Source: Acidobacteriota bacterium (lineage in GTDB: Bacteria; Acidobacteriota; Terriglobia; Terriglobales; Acidobacteriaceae). Taken from it: 64,000 bases of DNA. Shown one piece after another: positions 27,387-35,384 of this stretch. The notes beneath the pieces were generated by a model. The model made no database searches. It was not told where the DNA came from and was given only the letters and a program-made list of their open reading frames with translations. Position 1 is the stretch's first letter; each line of letters starts with the position of its first letter. The stretch is taken from NCBI GenBank assembly GCA_021810625.1, contig JAJZIJ010000001.1, positions 43,236-107,235 of the forward strand. Direction: 5' to 3'. The translations under genes and the position numbers were made by a program.

Positions 27387-27950
27387 ATGAACTGGACTAA
27401 CTGTACAACTAGGTTCGTCATCGAAGCAGCAGTTACTGTTGTCGGATCTGGCCTCGGTACAACTGTGGTTGGTTTTTTCTTCCAACGGAAACTTGATCGC
27501 GAACTTGAAATCCAAAAAGCATTTCTTACTCGCACCTCGCGTGTACACGAACGACAAATTGATGCCCTGATGAAGCTGTATCGTGACTTAGACAAGGCAC
27601 AGGGGCTCTTCCAACGCTTGACATCAGGCAGCCGTGTAGCTGGCGAAGTGTCGGACGATGAGTATCATCGACTGTTGCAGTGCGCCGTTAGGTCTGCACA
27701 GGACACATTTTCGGAGTGCCATCTGTTGATCCCCTCGTTATTGGCGCAGCAGTGCGATGCGTTCTTTGCAACTTTATTCAATGGACAACTCAATCTCCAA
27801 TGCGCTGAGATGGTTCCGGGTAACGAGCGCGCAGAGCTTTTTCAAGACGCACGAGATACAGCATTTAAGCAAATGCCAGCACTTTTACAGCAGATCGAAA
27901 ACGATGCCCGTAGCTTGATACACGGCGAGCAAGTAAAAAATTCTGTATAA
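27387..27950 (+). CDS. Hypothetical protein with N-terminal membrane segment and coiled coil
   Basis: I do not recognise this gene. From the ATG at 27387 it encodes 187 residues: one membrane helix (residues ~8-30, VIEAAVTVVGSGLGTTVVGFFF) followed by charged helices (QRKLDRELEIQKAFL...RQIDALMKLYRDLDKAQGLFQRL), and a C-terminal helical region. The frame is open further to 27273, but that part overlaps tilS on the other strand. Base use is more AT-rich than its neighbours and it sits between a housekeeping gene and a broken IS element, so recent acquisition is likely. Single-helix proteins of this shape are common in accessory regions. Confidence 0.55.
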   Translation: MNWTNCTTRFVIEAAVTVVGSGLGTTVVGFFFQRKLDRELEIQKAFLTRTSRVHERQIDALMKLYRDLDKAQGLFQRLTSGSRVAGEVSDDEYHRLLQCAVRSAQDTFSECHLLIPSLLAQQCDAFFATLFNGQLNLQCAEMVPGNERAELFQDARDTAFKQMPALLQQIENDARSLIHGEQVKNSV

Positions 27951-28025
27951 GTACCCTCTCTTAGACTTCTCACACCCCCCTCCCACCCTTCGCAAAAGCG
28001 CGAAGGATGGCGCACCTGTGATCTT

Positions 28026-28722
28026 TCAAGAGGTTGTCCATTTGAACTGAACCGGAGAAGCTGATTGTGACGAGCAATCTGTTTCAAAGGAGAAGAACGA
28101 ATGGACATTCATAAGAATGTCCGACTTAGCTTTCGTAGTCGAGAGGATTTAGCCAGATTCGTTATTCAGCAGGGTGCTACGCGGAAGGCGGCCGCGGCCG
28201 CCTTCCGCGTCAGCCCCAAGACTGCCGCCAAGTGGGTTTCCCGTTTCCAGGCCAGCGGTGCCACTGGCCTGCTCGATCACAGCTCGCGTCCGCACCGCAG
28301 TCCGCGCCGTTTATCCGAGAGCCTTTCGCTCCTCGTCGTCGAGCTGCGCCGGACGCACATGCCCGGCTACGAAATTGCGCGCCGCATCGGTGCCAGTCCA
28401 GCCTCTGTCAGCCGCATCCTGCGCCGCGCCCGGCTCACCGACAACAGCTCCAGCTATCGCTCCGGCCTCTTCCGACTCGCCTGCCAGCAGATGCAGCTCA
28501 AACCCCGCCACCCCAGACCCTATACGCCAAGAACCAACGGCAAGGCCGAGCTTCATCCAGACCGCCCTGCGCGAATGGGCCTACGCTCAACACTGGACGG
28601 ACTCCGAGCAACGCGATGCCTGCCTCAACCCTTGGACCGACTACTACAACCACCAGCGACCTCATGCTAGTCTCTCTTACAAGCCGCCCATCAGCCGCTC
28701 CGAAATCGGTACAACCTCTTGA
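28026..28722 (+). mobile_element. IS481-type insertion sequence, internally deleted, with 12-bp terminal inverted repeats
   Basis: The element is bounded by TCAAGAGGTTGT (28026-28037) and its exact complement ACAACCTCTTGA (28711-28722). The transposase stop codon TGA lies inside the right repeat. At 697 bp it is shorter than a full IS481-type element (about 1 kb) because the catalytic core is deleted. No clear target-site duplication is visible at the ends. Confidence 0.85.
28101..28722 (+). pseudogene. IS481-type transposase, deleted and frameshifted
   Basis: The N-terminal helix-turn-helix part (residues 1-~112, starting MDIHKNVRLSFRSREDLARF) is intact. It then joins directly to the end of the DDE domain at LTDN-SSSYRS, so the region with the first catalytic aspartate and most of the core is gone; a short shared sequence around the CTCACCGACAAC junction may have mediated the deletion. 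After PYTPRTNGKAE the frame shifts by a two-base loss, and the normal C-terminus (FIQTALREWAYA...YYNHQRPHASL) continues in another frame to 28722. It cannot make an active transposase. Confidence 0.9.
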
Positions 28723-28726
28723 TCAT

Positions 28727-30118
28727 CTACACGCACCGCAACCGCCGCAACAGAGCCTCTGGACGCAGCGATGGCGGGTACTGCGCCATACTCGCCAGAA
28801 ATGCTGGCCAGGTATCGCGGGATATCTTCAGTGATGCTGGAACCACGTACATATTCATCGCAATTTCCGCGACCAGCAGCGACCACGCAGCGCCATACAA
28901 TCCATACCTGCGCGCCAACACAAAGCACAGCACGCATGTAATGCCTGTGGCCAGGATGTAATACGCTGCCAGCTTCTGGTGCTGATTGATTGCAGCTAAT
29001 AGCGTCGAGCTGGTAGCCCACAGCGCATTGACCACCACTACCAGTAGCAGGATGCTGAGCAGCCCTCGGCTCGGAGGCACATGCCCGCCAGTCCAGTGGT
29101 GCAGAAACCACGGCCCAAATGTCATCATCGTCAGCACCATGACGACAGCAACCAGCAGCGCCATCTGGCAAGCTCTACGGTGCAGCGTGCGCGTCAGTTC
29201 ATAGTTCCGCGCGCCGAACGCGCTCGACAATTCAGGCCCGAACGTACCGCTCATCATGTGTACCATCTGCAACGCCACCCGCGAGACGGTGCGCGCTGTG
29301 CCAAAGATCACCACATCCGTCGGCCCCAGAGCATACCCAACCGCCAGCAACGTTCCCGGCAGGTTCAGCGCGTTGCCAATTGGAAATCCCAGAAACGCAA
29401 CCGCCGGGCCAAACAGCCGCTTGATCTCCGCAACGCGGGCAAAACGCCATCCATATTCAATCCACGGAATGTCCCGCCGCACCAGCACGCAGAGTATGAG
29501 CGTCCCTGCGATATTCGCCACCGCAAACACCAGAGCGGTTACTCTCGCTCCACCCCCCAGCACCACGGGAACGATCATGCAGGCGAAGGCCGCCAGCGAC
29601 ATCACGCTCTTAATAAACGATCCGTAAGGATACCGCCCCACGCTTCGATACGACGCTTGCAGCAATTGCTCCAACTGCCCCAGCAGCACCGAAACCCCTA
29701 GATAAAAAATGATCCACTTCGTGTCTATCTCGCTGATCGCCGACAATTTCAGCTTGTCAGCAATCGTGGAAAAATAGAGACCAACGCCGAGGAAGAGGAT
29801 CGCCGCGCAGCACAGCAGCGTTATCAGCCACCAGCAACTCTGAAACACACGCAGTGCGCCCTCACGATCCCCGCGGGACACCATCATTGTCATCTCGTTG
29901 CCAGCAGCGCTGCCAAAGCCAAAGCTCGAAAAGCTCAGATATGTAGGGAGGGCGCTGACAATCATCCATTCGCCATATACCGGCACGCTCCAGAAATGGA
30001 GGAAGACCGGAACCTGCACCAACTGAATGACTGTCGAGGCGAACTTGCCCACCCAGCCCGAAAGAAAGCCTAAAACGAGACGGCGTTTGATCGGGCTATC
30101 CACGACGCAATCCTGCAT
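28727..30118 (-). CDS. Polysaccharide flippase-like membrane protein (Wzx/MATE-like)
   Basis: A ~463-residue protein with 12-14 hydrophobic segments and few charges between them, beginning with the flippase-like pattern LVLGFLSGWVGKFASTVIQLVQVPVFL...YGEWMIVSALPTYLSF. Proteins of this family flip lipid-linked oligosaccharides across the inner membrane for surface polysaccharide assembly. The ATG at 30118 is chosen over 30157 because AGG precedes it at the right distance. The stop lies only 5 bases from the right end of the IS481-type element, so the last residues may have been changed by that insertion. No polysaccharide genes adjoin it. Confidence 0.82.
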   Translation of the reverse strand: MQDCVVDSPIKRRLVLGFLSGWVGKFASTVIQLVQVPVFLHFWSVPVYGEWMIVSALPTYLSFSSFGFGSAAGNEMTMMVSRGDREGALRVFQSCWWLITLLCCAAILFLGVGLYFSTIADKLKLSAISEIDTKWIIFYLGVSVLLGQLEQLLQASYRSVGRYPYGSFIKSVMSLAAFACMIVPVVLGGGARVTALVFAVANIAGTLILCVLVRRDIPWIEYGWRFARVAEIKRLFGPAVAFLGFPIGNALNLPGTLLAVGYALGPTDVVIFGTARTVSRVALQMVHMMSGTFGPELSSAFGARNYELTRTLHRRACQMALLVAVVMVLTMMTFGPWFLHHWTGGHVPPSRGLLSILLLVVVVNALWATSSTLLAAINQHQKLAAYYILATGITCVLCFVLARRYGLYGAAWSLLVAEIAMNMYVVPASLKISRDTWPAFLASMAQYPPSLRPEALLRRLRCV

Positions 30119-30522
30119 AGAACCTGTGCGCTGCCTGATTGAAGGTCGGGATACCAATGGAAAATGTCAAAGGCTTGCTCATCATGGCGATTGTAACAAG
30201 CGTCTTGGCGCGCAGCCTTGCTCCGTGGTTGGGGAAGAATTGCGGTGCCTATTTCTTCTGAACATTTAGGCTCTCCGTCAAAAACGAGTGATATTCCGTG
30301 ACTTGGATACTGCGTATCAGCAGCCGGATATTCTCTCATTTCGATCTATGGACGCAGGTGGTGTTTGCATTGAGTCGAATTCGCCCCTCGACCCGATTGG
30401 GTGAGAATTTTCGGTTGCGCTTTTCCTATGCTTGTCTGATGGGAAGGGATCGCCCGCAAGATCACGGGTGCTCCCTGCGATTGGATTCGCTTTACAGAGA
30501 AGTTTATCTCTTCGCGTTCCAT

Positions 30523-30560
30523 CCCACTCAAGCCACCAAAAGCAAGCTTGAATAGGGCAC
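30523..30560. repeat. Dispersed hairpin repeat, copy 1 (CCCACTCAAGC...GCTTGAATAGGGCAC)
   Basis: CCCACTCAAGC at 30523-30533 and GCTTGAATAGGGCAC at 30546-30560 form a stem around TCAAGC/GCTTGA. The same unit occurs at 61653-61688 (CCCACTCAAGCC...GGCTTGAATGGGGCACC). Two copies in 64 kb with matched outer sequence show a dispersed element rather than chance. Confidence 0.75.
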
Positions 30561-30571
30561 TGCTGCATTCT

Positions 30572-30580
30572 TGCTAAAAT
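30572..30580 (+). promoter_or_regulatory. Putative extended -10 promoter of pdxST
   Basis: TGCTAAAAT (30572-30580) matches an extended -10 (TGn-TATAAT with one mismatch). No good -35 lies at 17 bases. The transcript would start near 30587 and reach the AGGAGA ribosome binding site of pdxS. Confidence 0.4.
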
Positions 30581-30623
30581 AGACAGATACCGACACGAGC
30601 GAGAGGTTCGCAGGAGAACGATC

Positions 30624-31562
30624 ATGGCAGAACACATCGGCAACAGTGCTAACAATAACGGCAGCAATGGATTGCGCCTCAAGATCGGCTTGGCCGAGAT
30701 GCTCAAGGGCGGCGTCATCATGGACGTCATCAACGCCGAGCAAGCGGAGATTGCCGAGAAGGCTGGAGCCGTAGCGGTGATGGCGCTGGAGCGCGTGCCT
30801 GCACAGATTCGCGCCGAGGGCGGCGTGGCCCGCATGGCTTCGCCAAAGATCATCAAAGAAATTATGCACACTGTTTCCATTCCTGTAATGGCGAAGTGTC
30901 GCATCGGCCACTTTGCCGAGGCGCAGGTCTTGCAGGAGTTGGGCGTGGACTTTATCGACGAATCAGAAGTTTTGACTCCAGCAGATGAACTGCACCATGT
31001 AGACAAGCACGCCTTCAAAACTCCCTTCGTCTGCGGAGCGCGCGATCTGGGCGAGGCGCTGCGGCGCATTGCCGAGGGCGCAGCGATGATCCGCACCAAG
31101 GGCGAGGCGGGCACGGGCGATGTTGTCCACGCGGTCAAGCACATGCGGCAGATTGTGAAGGACATGCGCGCGCTGACCGTTCTGGGCGAAGAGGAACTCT
31201 ACGCCGCCGCCAAGGAACATCGCGCGCCGTATGAACTTGTCCGCATGGTTGCCAGGACTGGCAAGCTGCCTGTGCCAAATTTTTCTGCCGGGGGCATTGC
31301 CACGCCCGCCGACGCCGCCCTAATGCGACAGCTTGGCGCGGAAGCTGTCTTTGTCGGCTCTGGAATTTTTATGAGCGATTCGTGCACTTTGGCTGCTCCG
31401 AAGGAGGCCGAGGCACGCGCACGCGCCATTGTTCGCGCCACCACCTTCTACAACGATGTCAAGGTGCTGGCCGAGACCAGCGAAGAATGTCTCGGCGCAA
31501 TGAAGGGACTGGCCGTCTCCGCGCTGGAACCGGAAGCTCTGCTGCAAACACGCGGCTGGTAG
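30624..31562 (+). CDS. pdxS: Pyridoxal 5'-phosphate synthase, synthase subunit
   Basis: Makes PLP from ribose 5-phosphate, glyceraldehyde 3-phosphate and ammonia (deoxyxylulose-independent route). The 312-residue barrel shows the family's strong conservation: [32 protein letters not shown], the catalytic lysines in MAKCRIGH and [12 protein letters not shown], and [16 protein letters not shown]. An AGGAGA ribosome binding site precedes the ATG. It is followed after 30 bases by its partner pdxT. PLP made here is used by hisC and by the decarboxylase at 53426. Confidence 0.97.
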   Translation: MAEHIGNSANNNGSNGLRLKIGLAEMLKGGVIMDVINAEQAEIAEKAGAVAVMALERVPAQIRAEGGVARMASPKIIKEIMHTVSIPVMAKCRIGHFAEAQVLQELGVDFIDESEVLTPADELHHVDKHAFKTPFVCGARDLGEALRRIAEGAAMIRTKGEAGTGDVVHAVKHMRQIVKDMRALTVLGEEELYAAAKEHRAPYELVRMVARTGKLPVPNFSAGGIATPADAALMRQLGAEAVFVGSGIFMSDSCTLAAPKEAEARARAIVRATTFYNDVKVLAETSEECLGAMKGLAVSALEPEALLQTRGW

Positions 31563-31592
31563 GCTGCGCGTTCCCGCTGCGCTGAAACGACC

Positions 31593-32222
31593 ATGCAAAA
31601 CTCTCTCACCATTGGCGTGCTTGCCCTGCAAGGCGACTACGATGCTCACGCCCAGGCGCTGGCCGATGTTGGAGCTACGCCTAAACTTGTTCGCGCGCCG
31701 CAGGAGCTTACCAACGCGCAAGGCCTCATTCTTCCCGGCGGCGAGTCTACAACCTTTCTGAAATTTCTGGAGCGCGAAGGTCTGCTCGATTCCCTGCGCG
31801 AGTACGTTGCAACCCATCCCACCTTTGGCACCTGCGCGGGCTGCATTCTGCTGGCGAAGGAAGTGCTGCAACCCGCGCAGGCGAGCCTTGGCGTTCTGGA
31901 TGCCACCGTCGAGCGCAATGCCTATGGCCGGCAGGTGGACAGCAGCATTCAAATAGGCGAGACCTCCCTGCCCGGCGGCCCGCTGGAGATGGTCTACATT
32001 CGCGCGCCGCGCATTCAAAAGACTGGCAAGGACGTGGAGATTCTGGCCGAGCGCGATGGCTTCCCTGTTCTGGTGCGGCAGAAACATCTGCTGGCCGCAA
32101 CCTTTCATCCTGAACTTTCGGCAGACCGCCGCGTGCATCGCTACTTCGTGCAGATGGTTGAGGAGTTCGCCGCTTCCCGTTTCGGATCATCCTCGCGCCA
32201 GAAGACCACCGACCAGCCATAA
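31593..32222 (+). CDS. pdxT: Pyridoxal 5'-phosphate synthase, glutaminase subunit
   Basis: Class I glutamine amidotransferase that supplies ammonia to PdxS. The 209-residue protein has GVLALQGDYDAH, the oxyanion region LPGGEST, the nucleophile cysteine in FGTCAGCILLA and the His-Glu pair in ATFHPELSAD. The triad is complete, so the enzyme should be active. It is the second gene of the pdxST operon. Confidence 0.97.
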   Translation: MQNSLTIGVLALQGDYDAHAQALADVGATPKLVRAPQELTNAQGLILPGGESTTFLKFLEREGLLDSLREYVATHPTFGTCAGCILLAKEVLQPAQASLGVLDATVERNAYGRQVDSSIQIGETSLPGGPLEMVYIRAPRIQKTGKDVEILAERDGFPVLVRQKHLLAATFHPELSADRRVHRYFVQMVEEFAASRFGSSSRQKTTDQP

Positions 32223-32290
32223 CGCGCAGATTGTTACACGCGCCCGCCGTCGAAGAGGAGTAGACTGGCAGTGTCGGAGGGCGAATTTGT

Positions 32291-33049
32291 ATGCCAGCCA
32301 CCATCACTCGCGTTCCGGTCGATACGGAGCGTAAATACCCAGGGATCGGCGGAAAACCACCCGTCCACCATCGCCCCACCGGCGGCGGTGGCGACGGCGA
32401 AAACTGGGACAAGCGTCCGCAGGGACGGCGTGGCCCAAGAGAACTGCTGGGACGCTATCGCCTAGGATTGTTCTTTGCGCTGGTGGGTGATGTCATGTTC
32501 TTTGCTGCGCTCGTCCTGGCGTTTTACGTGCAGCAACACGCGGGACGCATCCACGCTGGCGACACCTACCTTTTAGACTCCAAACCTTTTTCCCTGCCGC
32601 CGATCCTCTGGATCAACACCGCGCTGCTTTTGCTGAGCAGCGTGACGATGGAGAGGACGCGCCGCCATTTATTTCGCGAGATGGACGTGATGGAAGAATG
32701 GTTGGGCCTGGGCAAGCCTGTGGTTCGACGGGCAGCCCCGTGGTTGATTGCGACCGCCGCGCTGGGCGGTTTATTTCTCGCCGGCCAGTGGATTGCCTGG
32801 TCGCAGCTCAACACGGAAGGCGTGTTTTACGCCTCCAACCCCAGCAGCCACTTTTTTTATATGATTACGGCCACCCACGCGCTACATCTGCTGCTGGGCG
32901 TGCTGGCGTTGGCCGCCGCAGGGTTGACCCTGTTTCTGGCGAAACGCATTGAAGTCCGCCAAATTGCCGTCGATTGCGCCGCGTGGTACTGGCATGTGAT
33001 GGGAATTTTGTGGGTCTTTCTATTTGGGCTGCTGATCTTCGGGCAGTAG
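32291..33049 (+). CDS. Heme-copper (cytochrome c type) oxidase subunit III
   Basis: A 252-residue membrane protein with a polar Gly/Arg-rich N-terminus (residues 1-55) and five hydrophobic segments of the CoxC/CtaE family: LGLFFALVGDVMFFAALVLAFYV, then TMERTRRHLFREMD, FLAGQWIAWSQL, HFFYMITATHALHLLLGV with the conserved histidines, and WYWHVMGILWVFLFGLLIF at the end. Subunit III supports proton uptake and stability of terminal oxidases. Subunits I, II and assembly factors are not adjacent, so this is an isolated subunit gene. It converges with the ThiS-like gene, stops 6 bases apart. Confidence 0.9.
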   Translation: MPATITRVPVDTERKYPGIGGKPPVHHRPTGGGGDGENWDKRPQGRRGPRELLGRYRLGLFFALVGDVMFFAALVLAFYVQQHAGRIHAGDTYLLDSKPFSLPPILWINTALLLLSSVTMERTRRHLFREMDVMEEWLGLGKPVVRRAAPWLIATAALGGLFLAGQWIAWSQLNTEGVFYASNPSSHFFYMITATHALHLLLGVLALAAAGLTLFLAKRIEVRQIAVDCAAWYWHVMGILWVFLFGLLIFGQ

Positions 33050-33055
33050 CCAGGC

Positions 33056-33268
33056 CTACCTGCCGCCGCCAACAAACTGCACAATTTCCAGCTTGTCCTC
33101 TGCTTGCAGCAGCGTTTCCTTCCACGCGGCGCGAGCGACAATGGCTCCATTATGCTCCACGGCCACGCGGTCGGGTTTCAGTTGCAGCAGATCGATCAGA
33201 TGGGACAGGCTTGGGTCGGAATCAAGTTCGGCAAAGACGCGCGCGCGCCCGTTGATGAGCAGGTTCAT
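33056..33268 (-). CDS. thiS: ThiS/MoaD-family ubiquitin-like sulfur carrier, with an extra C-terminal Arg
   Basis: A 70-residue beta-grasp protein with the ThiS pattern: MNLLINGRAR, RVAVEHNGAIVARAAWKETLL and DKLEIVQFVGGG. ThiS carries sulfur as a thiocarboxylate on its terminal glycine for thiazole (thiamine) synthesis. Here the sequence continues one residue past the glycines, ending GGGR, which would block activation unless the Arg is removed. No thiG, thiF or other thiamine gene adjoins. MoaD is an alternative, but the central VAVEHN and W.E motifs favour ThiS. Confidence 0.8.
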   Translation of the reverse strand: MNLLINGRARVFAELDSDPSLSHLIDLLQLKPDRVAVEHNGAIVARAAWKETLLQAEDKLEIVQFVGGGR

Positions 33269-33298
33269 GCTCTCCAGTTTATTGCAAGCCGCAAAAGA

Positions 33299-33688
33299 TT
33301 ATTGCAGGCCGAGAGAGACCATCGTGGGTACAGGTCTGCGGCGAAGAACAGCATTCCAGAAACGCCGATGCACCGGCTCCACAATCTCCAGAGATTCCAG
33401 AATGCGATTTCTTGCCTGTACCAGCAGGCGAATCGCTTCCATCTCCGCCGAATGGCCGTGCAATAGCTCTCTGGCAGGCCCATGCTGAATATATCCATCC
33501 AGCAAATAATCGGCGGCGTGGCCGATACATTCCAGAGCGCGCCCCGCTTCTCTGGTGATTCGACGACGACCACGCAGCACCCCGGAGCGGGCATTAAGAA
33601 CGGTGGAGTTTACATGTGGCGTGGGCGCTGCAAACGTATTCTGCATGGATTCTGGATATCCTGTCGCGGCAAATTCCTGTGGGGTCAT
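33299..33688 (-). CDS. Hypothetical helical protein
   Basis: I do not recognise this 129-residue protein. From the ATG at 33688 it reads MTPQEFAATGYPES, a polar N-terminal third, then a mostly helical C-terminal part (ITREAGRALECIGHAADYLLDGYI, AEMEAIRLLVQARNRILESLEIVEP). No membrane segment or signal peptide is present. The frame is open upstream to 33868 but that part shows no ribosome binding site. It is 30 bases downstream of, and on the same strand as, the ThiS-like gene's 5' end, yet nothing else links the two. Confidence 0.55.
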   Translation of the reverse strand: MTPQEFAATGYPESMQNTFAAPTPHVNSTVLNARSGVLRGRRRITREAGRALECIGHAADYLLDGYIQHGPARELLHGHSAEMEAIRLLVQARNRILESLEIVEPVHRRFWNAVLRRRPVPTMVSLGLQ

Positions 33689-33934
33689 GCGCGCTTTCCC
33701 TGATTCCTTTATCTGACATAAAGCGATCTGGCGCAGCATAAAAATGGCGAAATGCCAGAGCTGAAATCCTAAAATGGGACACCGCGCATTGCGCTTCAAA
33801 ATGGGAATCATGGACAGCGCAAGGCAGCGCGGAAATACTGTTGCCCAATTTGCACGGCAAGTCGGCAACTTTCCGCAGAGAGAGAATTTGCAATCGGCGG
33901 GTAGTGTCCTAATTTGGATTGGATTTTAGGACTG

Positions 33935-34777
33935 CTAATCTGCATAGTTTCCTTGGGAATCATAGGAGAGCGTAAAGGACTTTTGTCCAACCTTGTCTTT
34001 CATGGTTGTGCCTCTGACTCTCGACGGCCCTCCCGCAATCTGCTGGATATGAAGATTGTGCACATCCCCAAAAATATCCTCGTAGGTGAATTTCCCCTCT
34101 ATGTAAATCACTGCATGAGGTCGGGATATGTCCCGGATCAGGTCATCGAGAGAGAGGTCCAGACTGGGATTCGACCAAACTTTGATGTGATAGAGACCAT
34201 CAGCGCCGATGATTCCGACAGACTTATGGTGGTTTCGGATCGATTCGGCTTGGTCTGGAACCGGATGAACGCTAAGTCCAGAGCGGGATATTCCTTCGAA
34301 CTTATACGCAGGAGTTTGACCGCAATTACGAAACCCCACGTAAAACTCAACGCTCCTCGCGTCGTCATGGAAAATCGCATAGGCCTTCGAGATGGTCACG
34401 TAAGCTCGCAATTGTTGCTTGGATGTTTTTTCCTGAAGGGCCAGCGATTTTACAGAGGTTTCAACGGATTTCGCAGTTTCTCCACTCTGCCACATGATCG
34501 CGCAAAGAGTGAGAAAAAGAGCACATCCAGTGAACCCCTCGGGCCATGCAAAGAGTTCGTACCACCATTGCGTGCAGGGCTTAGGCTTATTTGCGTCGTT
34601 ACCGCTCTGATTTTTTCCTACCTGGGGGGACATTCCGACGACAGAGGGACACGCATTACAGCAGTACTGGCAATTGTTTCGCTTGGGGGTTGCGCCGCAT
34701 ACCTGCTGCTGGGAGGCCACGTATGTAGTTGCCCCAATCAGACCGACGCTCAGCCCAACTATCAGCCATTTCAGCAT
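33935..34777 (-). CDS. Hypothetical membrane protein of the inverted-repeat cassette
   Basis: A 280-residue protein of unknown function. Two hydrophobic segments lie near the N-terminus (LKWLIVGLSVGLIGATTYV at residues 2-20 and EGFTGCALFLTLCAIMW at ~80-96). A Cys-rich stretch between them (CGATPKRNNCQYCCNAC) could bind metal or form disulfides. A coiled coil follows (SGETAKSVETSVKSLALQEKTSKQQLRAYV), then a beta-rich C-terminal domain. The Trp-segment-helix-RAYV layout occurs in unnamed accessory proteins of many proteobacteria. The start is the ATG at 34777, no ribosome binding site is visible. It is divergent from the regulator gene. Confidence 0.6.
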   Translation of the reverse strand: MLKWLIVGLSVGLIGATTYVASQQQVCGATPKRNNCQYCCNACPSVVGMSPQVGKNQSGNDANKPKPCTQWWYELFAWPEGFTGCALFLTLCAIMWQSGETAKSVETSVKSLALQEKTSKQQLRAYVTISKAYAIFHDDARSVEFYVGFRNCGQTPAYKFEGISRSGLSVHPVPDQAESIRNHHKSVGIIGADGLYHIKVWSNPSLDLSLDDLIRDISRPHAVIYIEGKFTYEDIFGDVHNLHIQQIAGGPSRVRGTTMKDKVGQKSFTLSYDSQGNYAD

Positions 34778-34804
34778 AATAATGAAAATGTAACACAAAA
34801 ACGC

Positions 34805-34834
34805 TTGACATATACAGTGTATTTGTAATACAGT
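34805..34834 (+). promoter_or_regulatory. Promoter with palindromic operator of the cassette
   Basis: TTGACA (34805-34810) is followed by a -10-like TAATAC (34826-34831). Between them lies the palindrome ATACAGTGTAT (34812-34822), and a related half-site TGTAATACA overlaps the -10. A palindrome placed between -35 and -10 suits autoregulation by a ribbon-helix-helix protein such as the one encoded just downstream. Confidence 0.55.
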
Positions 34835-34903
34835 TATTCCAGTGGGGATTTATGGCGAACGTACTCAATACAGATAAGCAAATCGCGCAGGAGCTAAGAG
34901 TCA

Positions 34904-35095
34904 ATGCAGACATCGAAGCGGAAGCCTAAGAAGCCCGGACGTCCACGGCTGACGAAAGCAGATGCCAAGGGCCAGATTGTTCCCGTGCGGTTCAATCCAG
35001 AAGACCGGAAGCGAGTAGAAGCCGCAGCAAGAGCCAGCAAACAAACCGTATCAGCGTGGATTCGCAGCATCTTAGCCGGCGCAGTGGAAAGTTGA
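34904..35095 (+). CDS. Ribbon-helix-helix (CopG/Arc-like) DNA-binding protein
   Basis: A 63-residue basic protein. The N-terminus is Lys/Arg/Pro-rich (SKRKPKKPGRPRLTKADAKG, AT-hook-like PGRPR), followed by a ribbon-helix-helix core: the strand IVPVRFNPEDRKRVEAAARAS and second helix TVSAWIRSILAGAV. AGGAG at 34889-34893 sets the ATG. Such proteins are repressors or antitoxins; here no classical toxin follows, and the next gene is DUF4177-like, 10 bases downstream. It probably binds the palindrome at 34812-34822. Confidence 0.7.
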   Translation: MQTSKRKPKKPGRPRLTKADAKGQIVPVRFNPEDRKRVEAAARASKQTVSAWIRSILAGAVES

Positions 35096-35105
35096 GGATT
35101 TGGGA

Positions 35106-35384
35106 ATGGTTTGGGAATACCGCGTCATCACGTTCAACACGGAATATGAAAGCGTGGCGGATGCAGTCCTTCGCGAGGTAATCACAGGAACTCGTCTGTC
35201 GGGGGCAGCCAGGAGTTGCGACATCATCCGATTCATGCTGGAAATGGAGGGAAATGACGGGTGGGAGCTTGTGTCTCTAATGCCCGCACATCCATCCACA
35301 TCTCCCTCTGACTGTCAGGACATTTCAGTTGCTAATCCTTGGATATACCACGCCATATTCAAGCGCCCTAAGGAGCAGGGATGA
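35106..35384 (+). CDS. Small DUF4177-like protein
   Basis: A 92-residue protein with the pattern VWEYRVITF...GNDGWELVSLMPA...WIYHAIFKRPK, which matches the build of the DUF4177 family (beta-alpha-beta, conserved GWELV and KR end). Function unknown. The ATG at 35106 is preferred to a TTG at 35100. It closes the cassette: its stop codon abuts the right inverted repeat, which begins at 35384 within the stop region, so gene and element boundary coincide. Confidence 0.6.
   Translation: MVWEYRVITFNTEYESVADAVLREVITGTRLSGAARSCDIIRFMLEMEGNDGWELVSLMPAHPSTSPSDCQDISVANPWIYHAIFKRPKEQG

Larger units (their letters stand above)
30119..30623. other. Intergenic region upstream of pdxS
   Basis: About 500 bases without a supported gene. 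It holds a dispersed repeat at 30523-30560 and a likely extended -10 promoter for pdxS. The remainder shows no open frame with a plausible start or recognisable product. Confidence 0.5.

Noticed and set aside
30119..30623. PLP-related or other riboswitch ahead of pdxS
   Set aside because: No recognisable aptamer core; only a dispersed repeat and a promoter-like -10 were found.
33914..34828. A 304-codon + strand frame across the cassette
   Set aside because: It opposes the minus-strand membrane protein, has no sensible hydrophobic pattern or start signal, and runs into the left inverted repeat.
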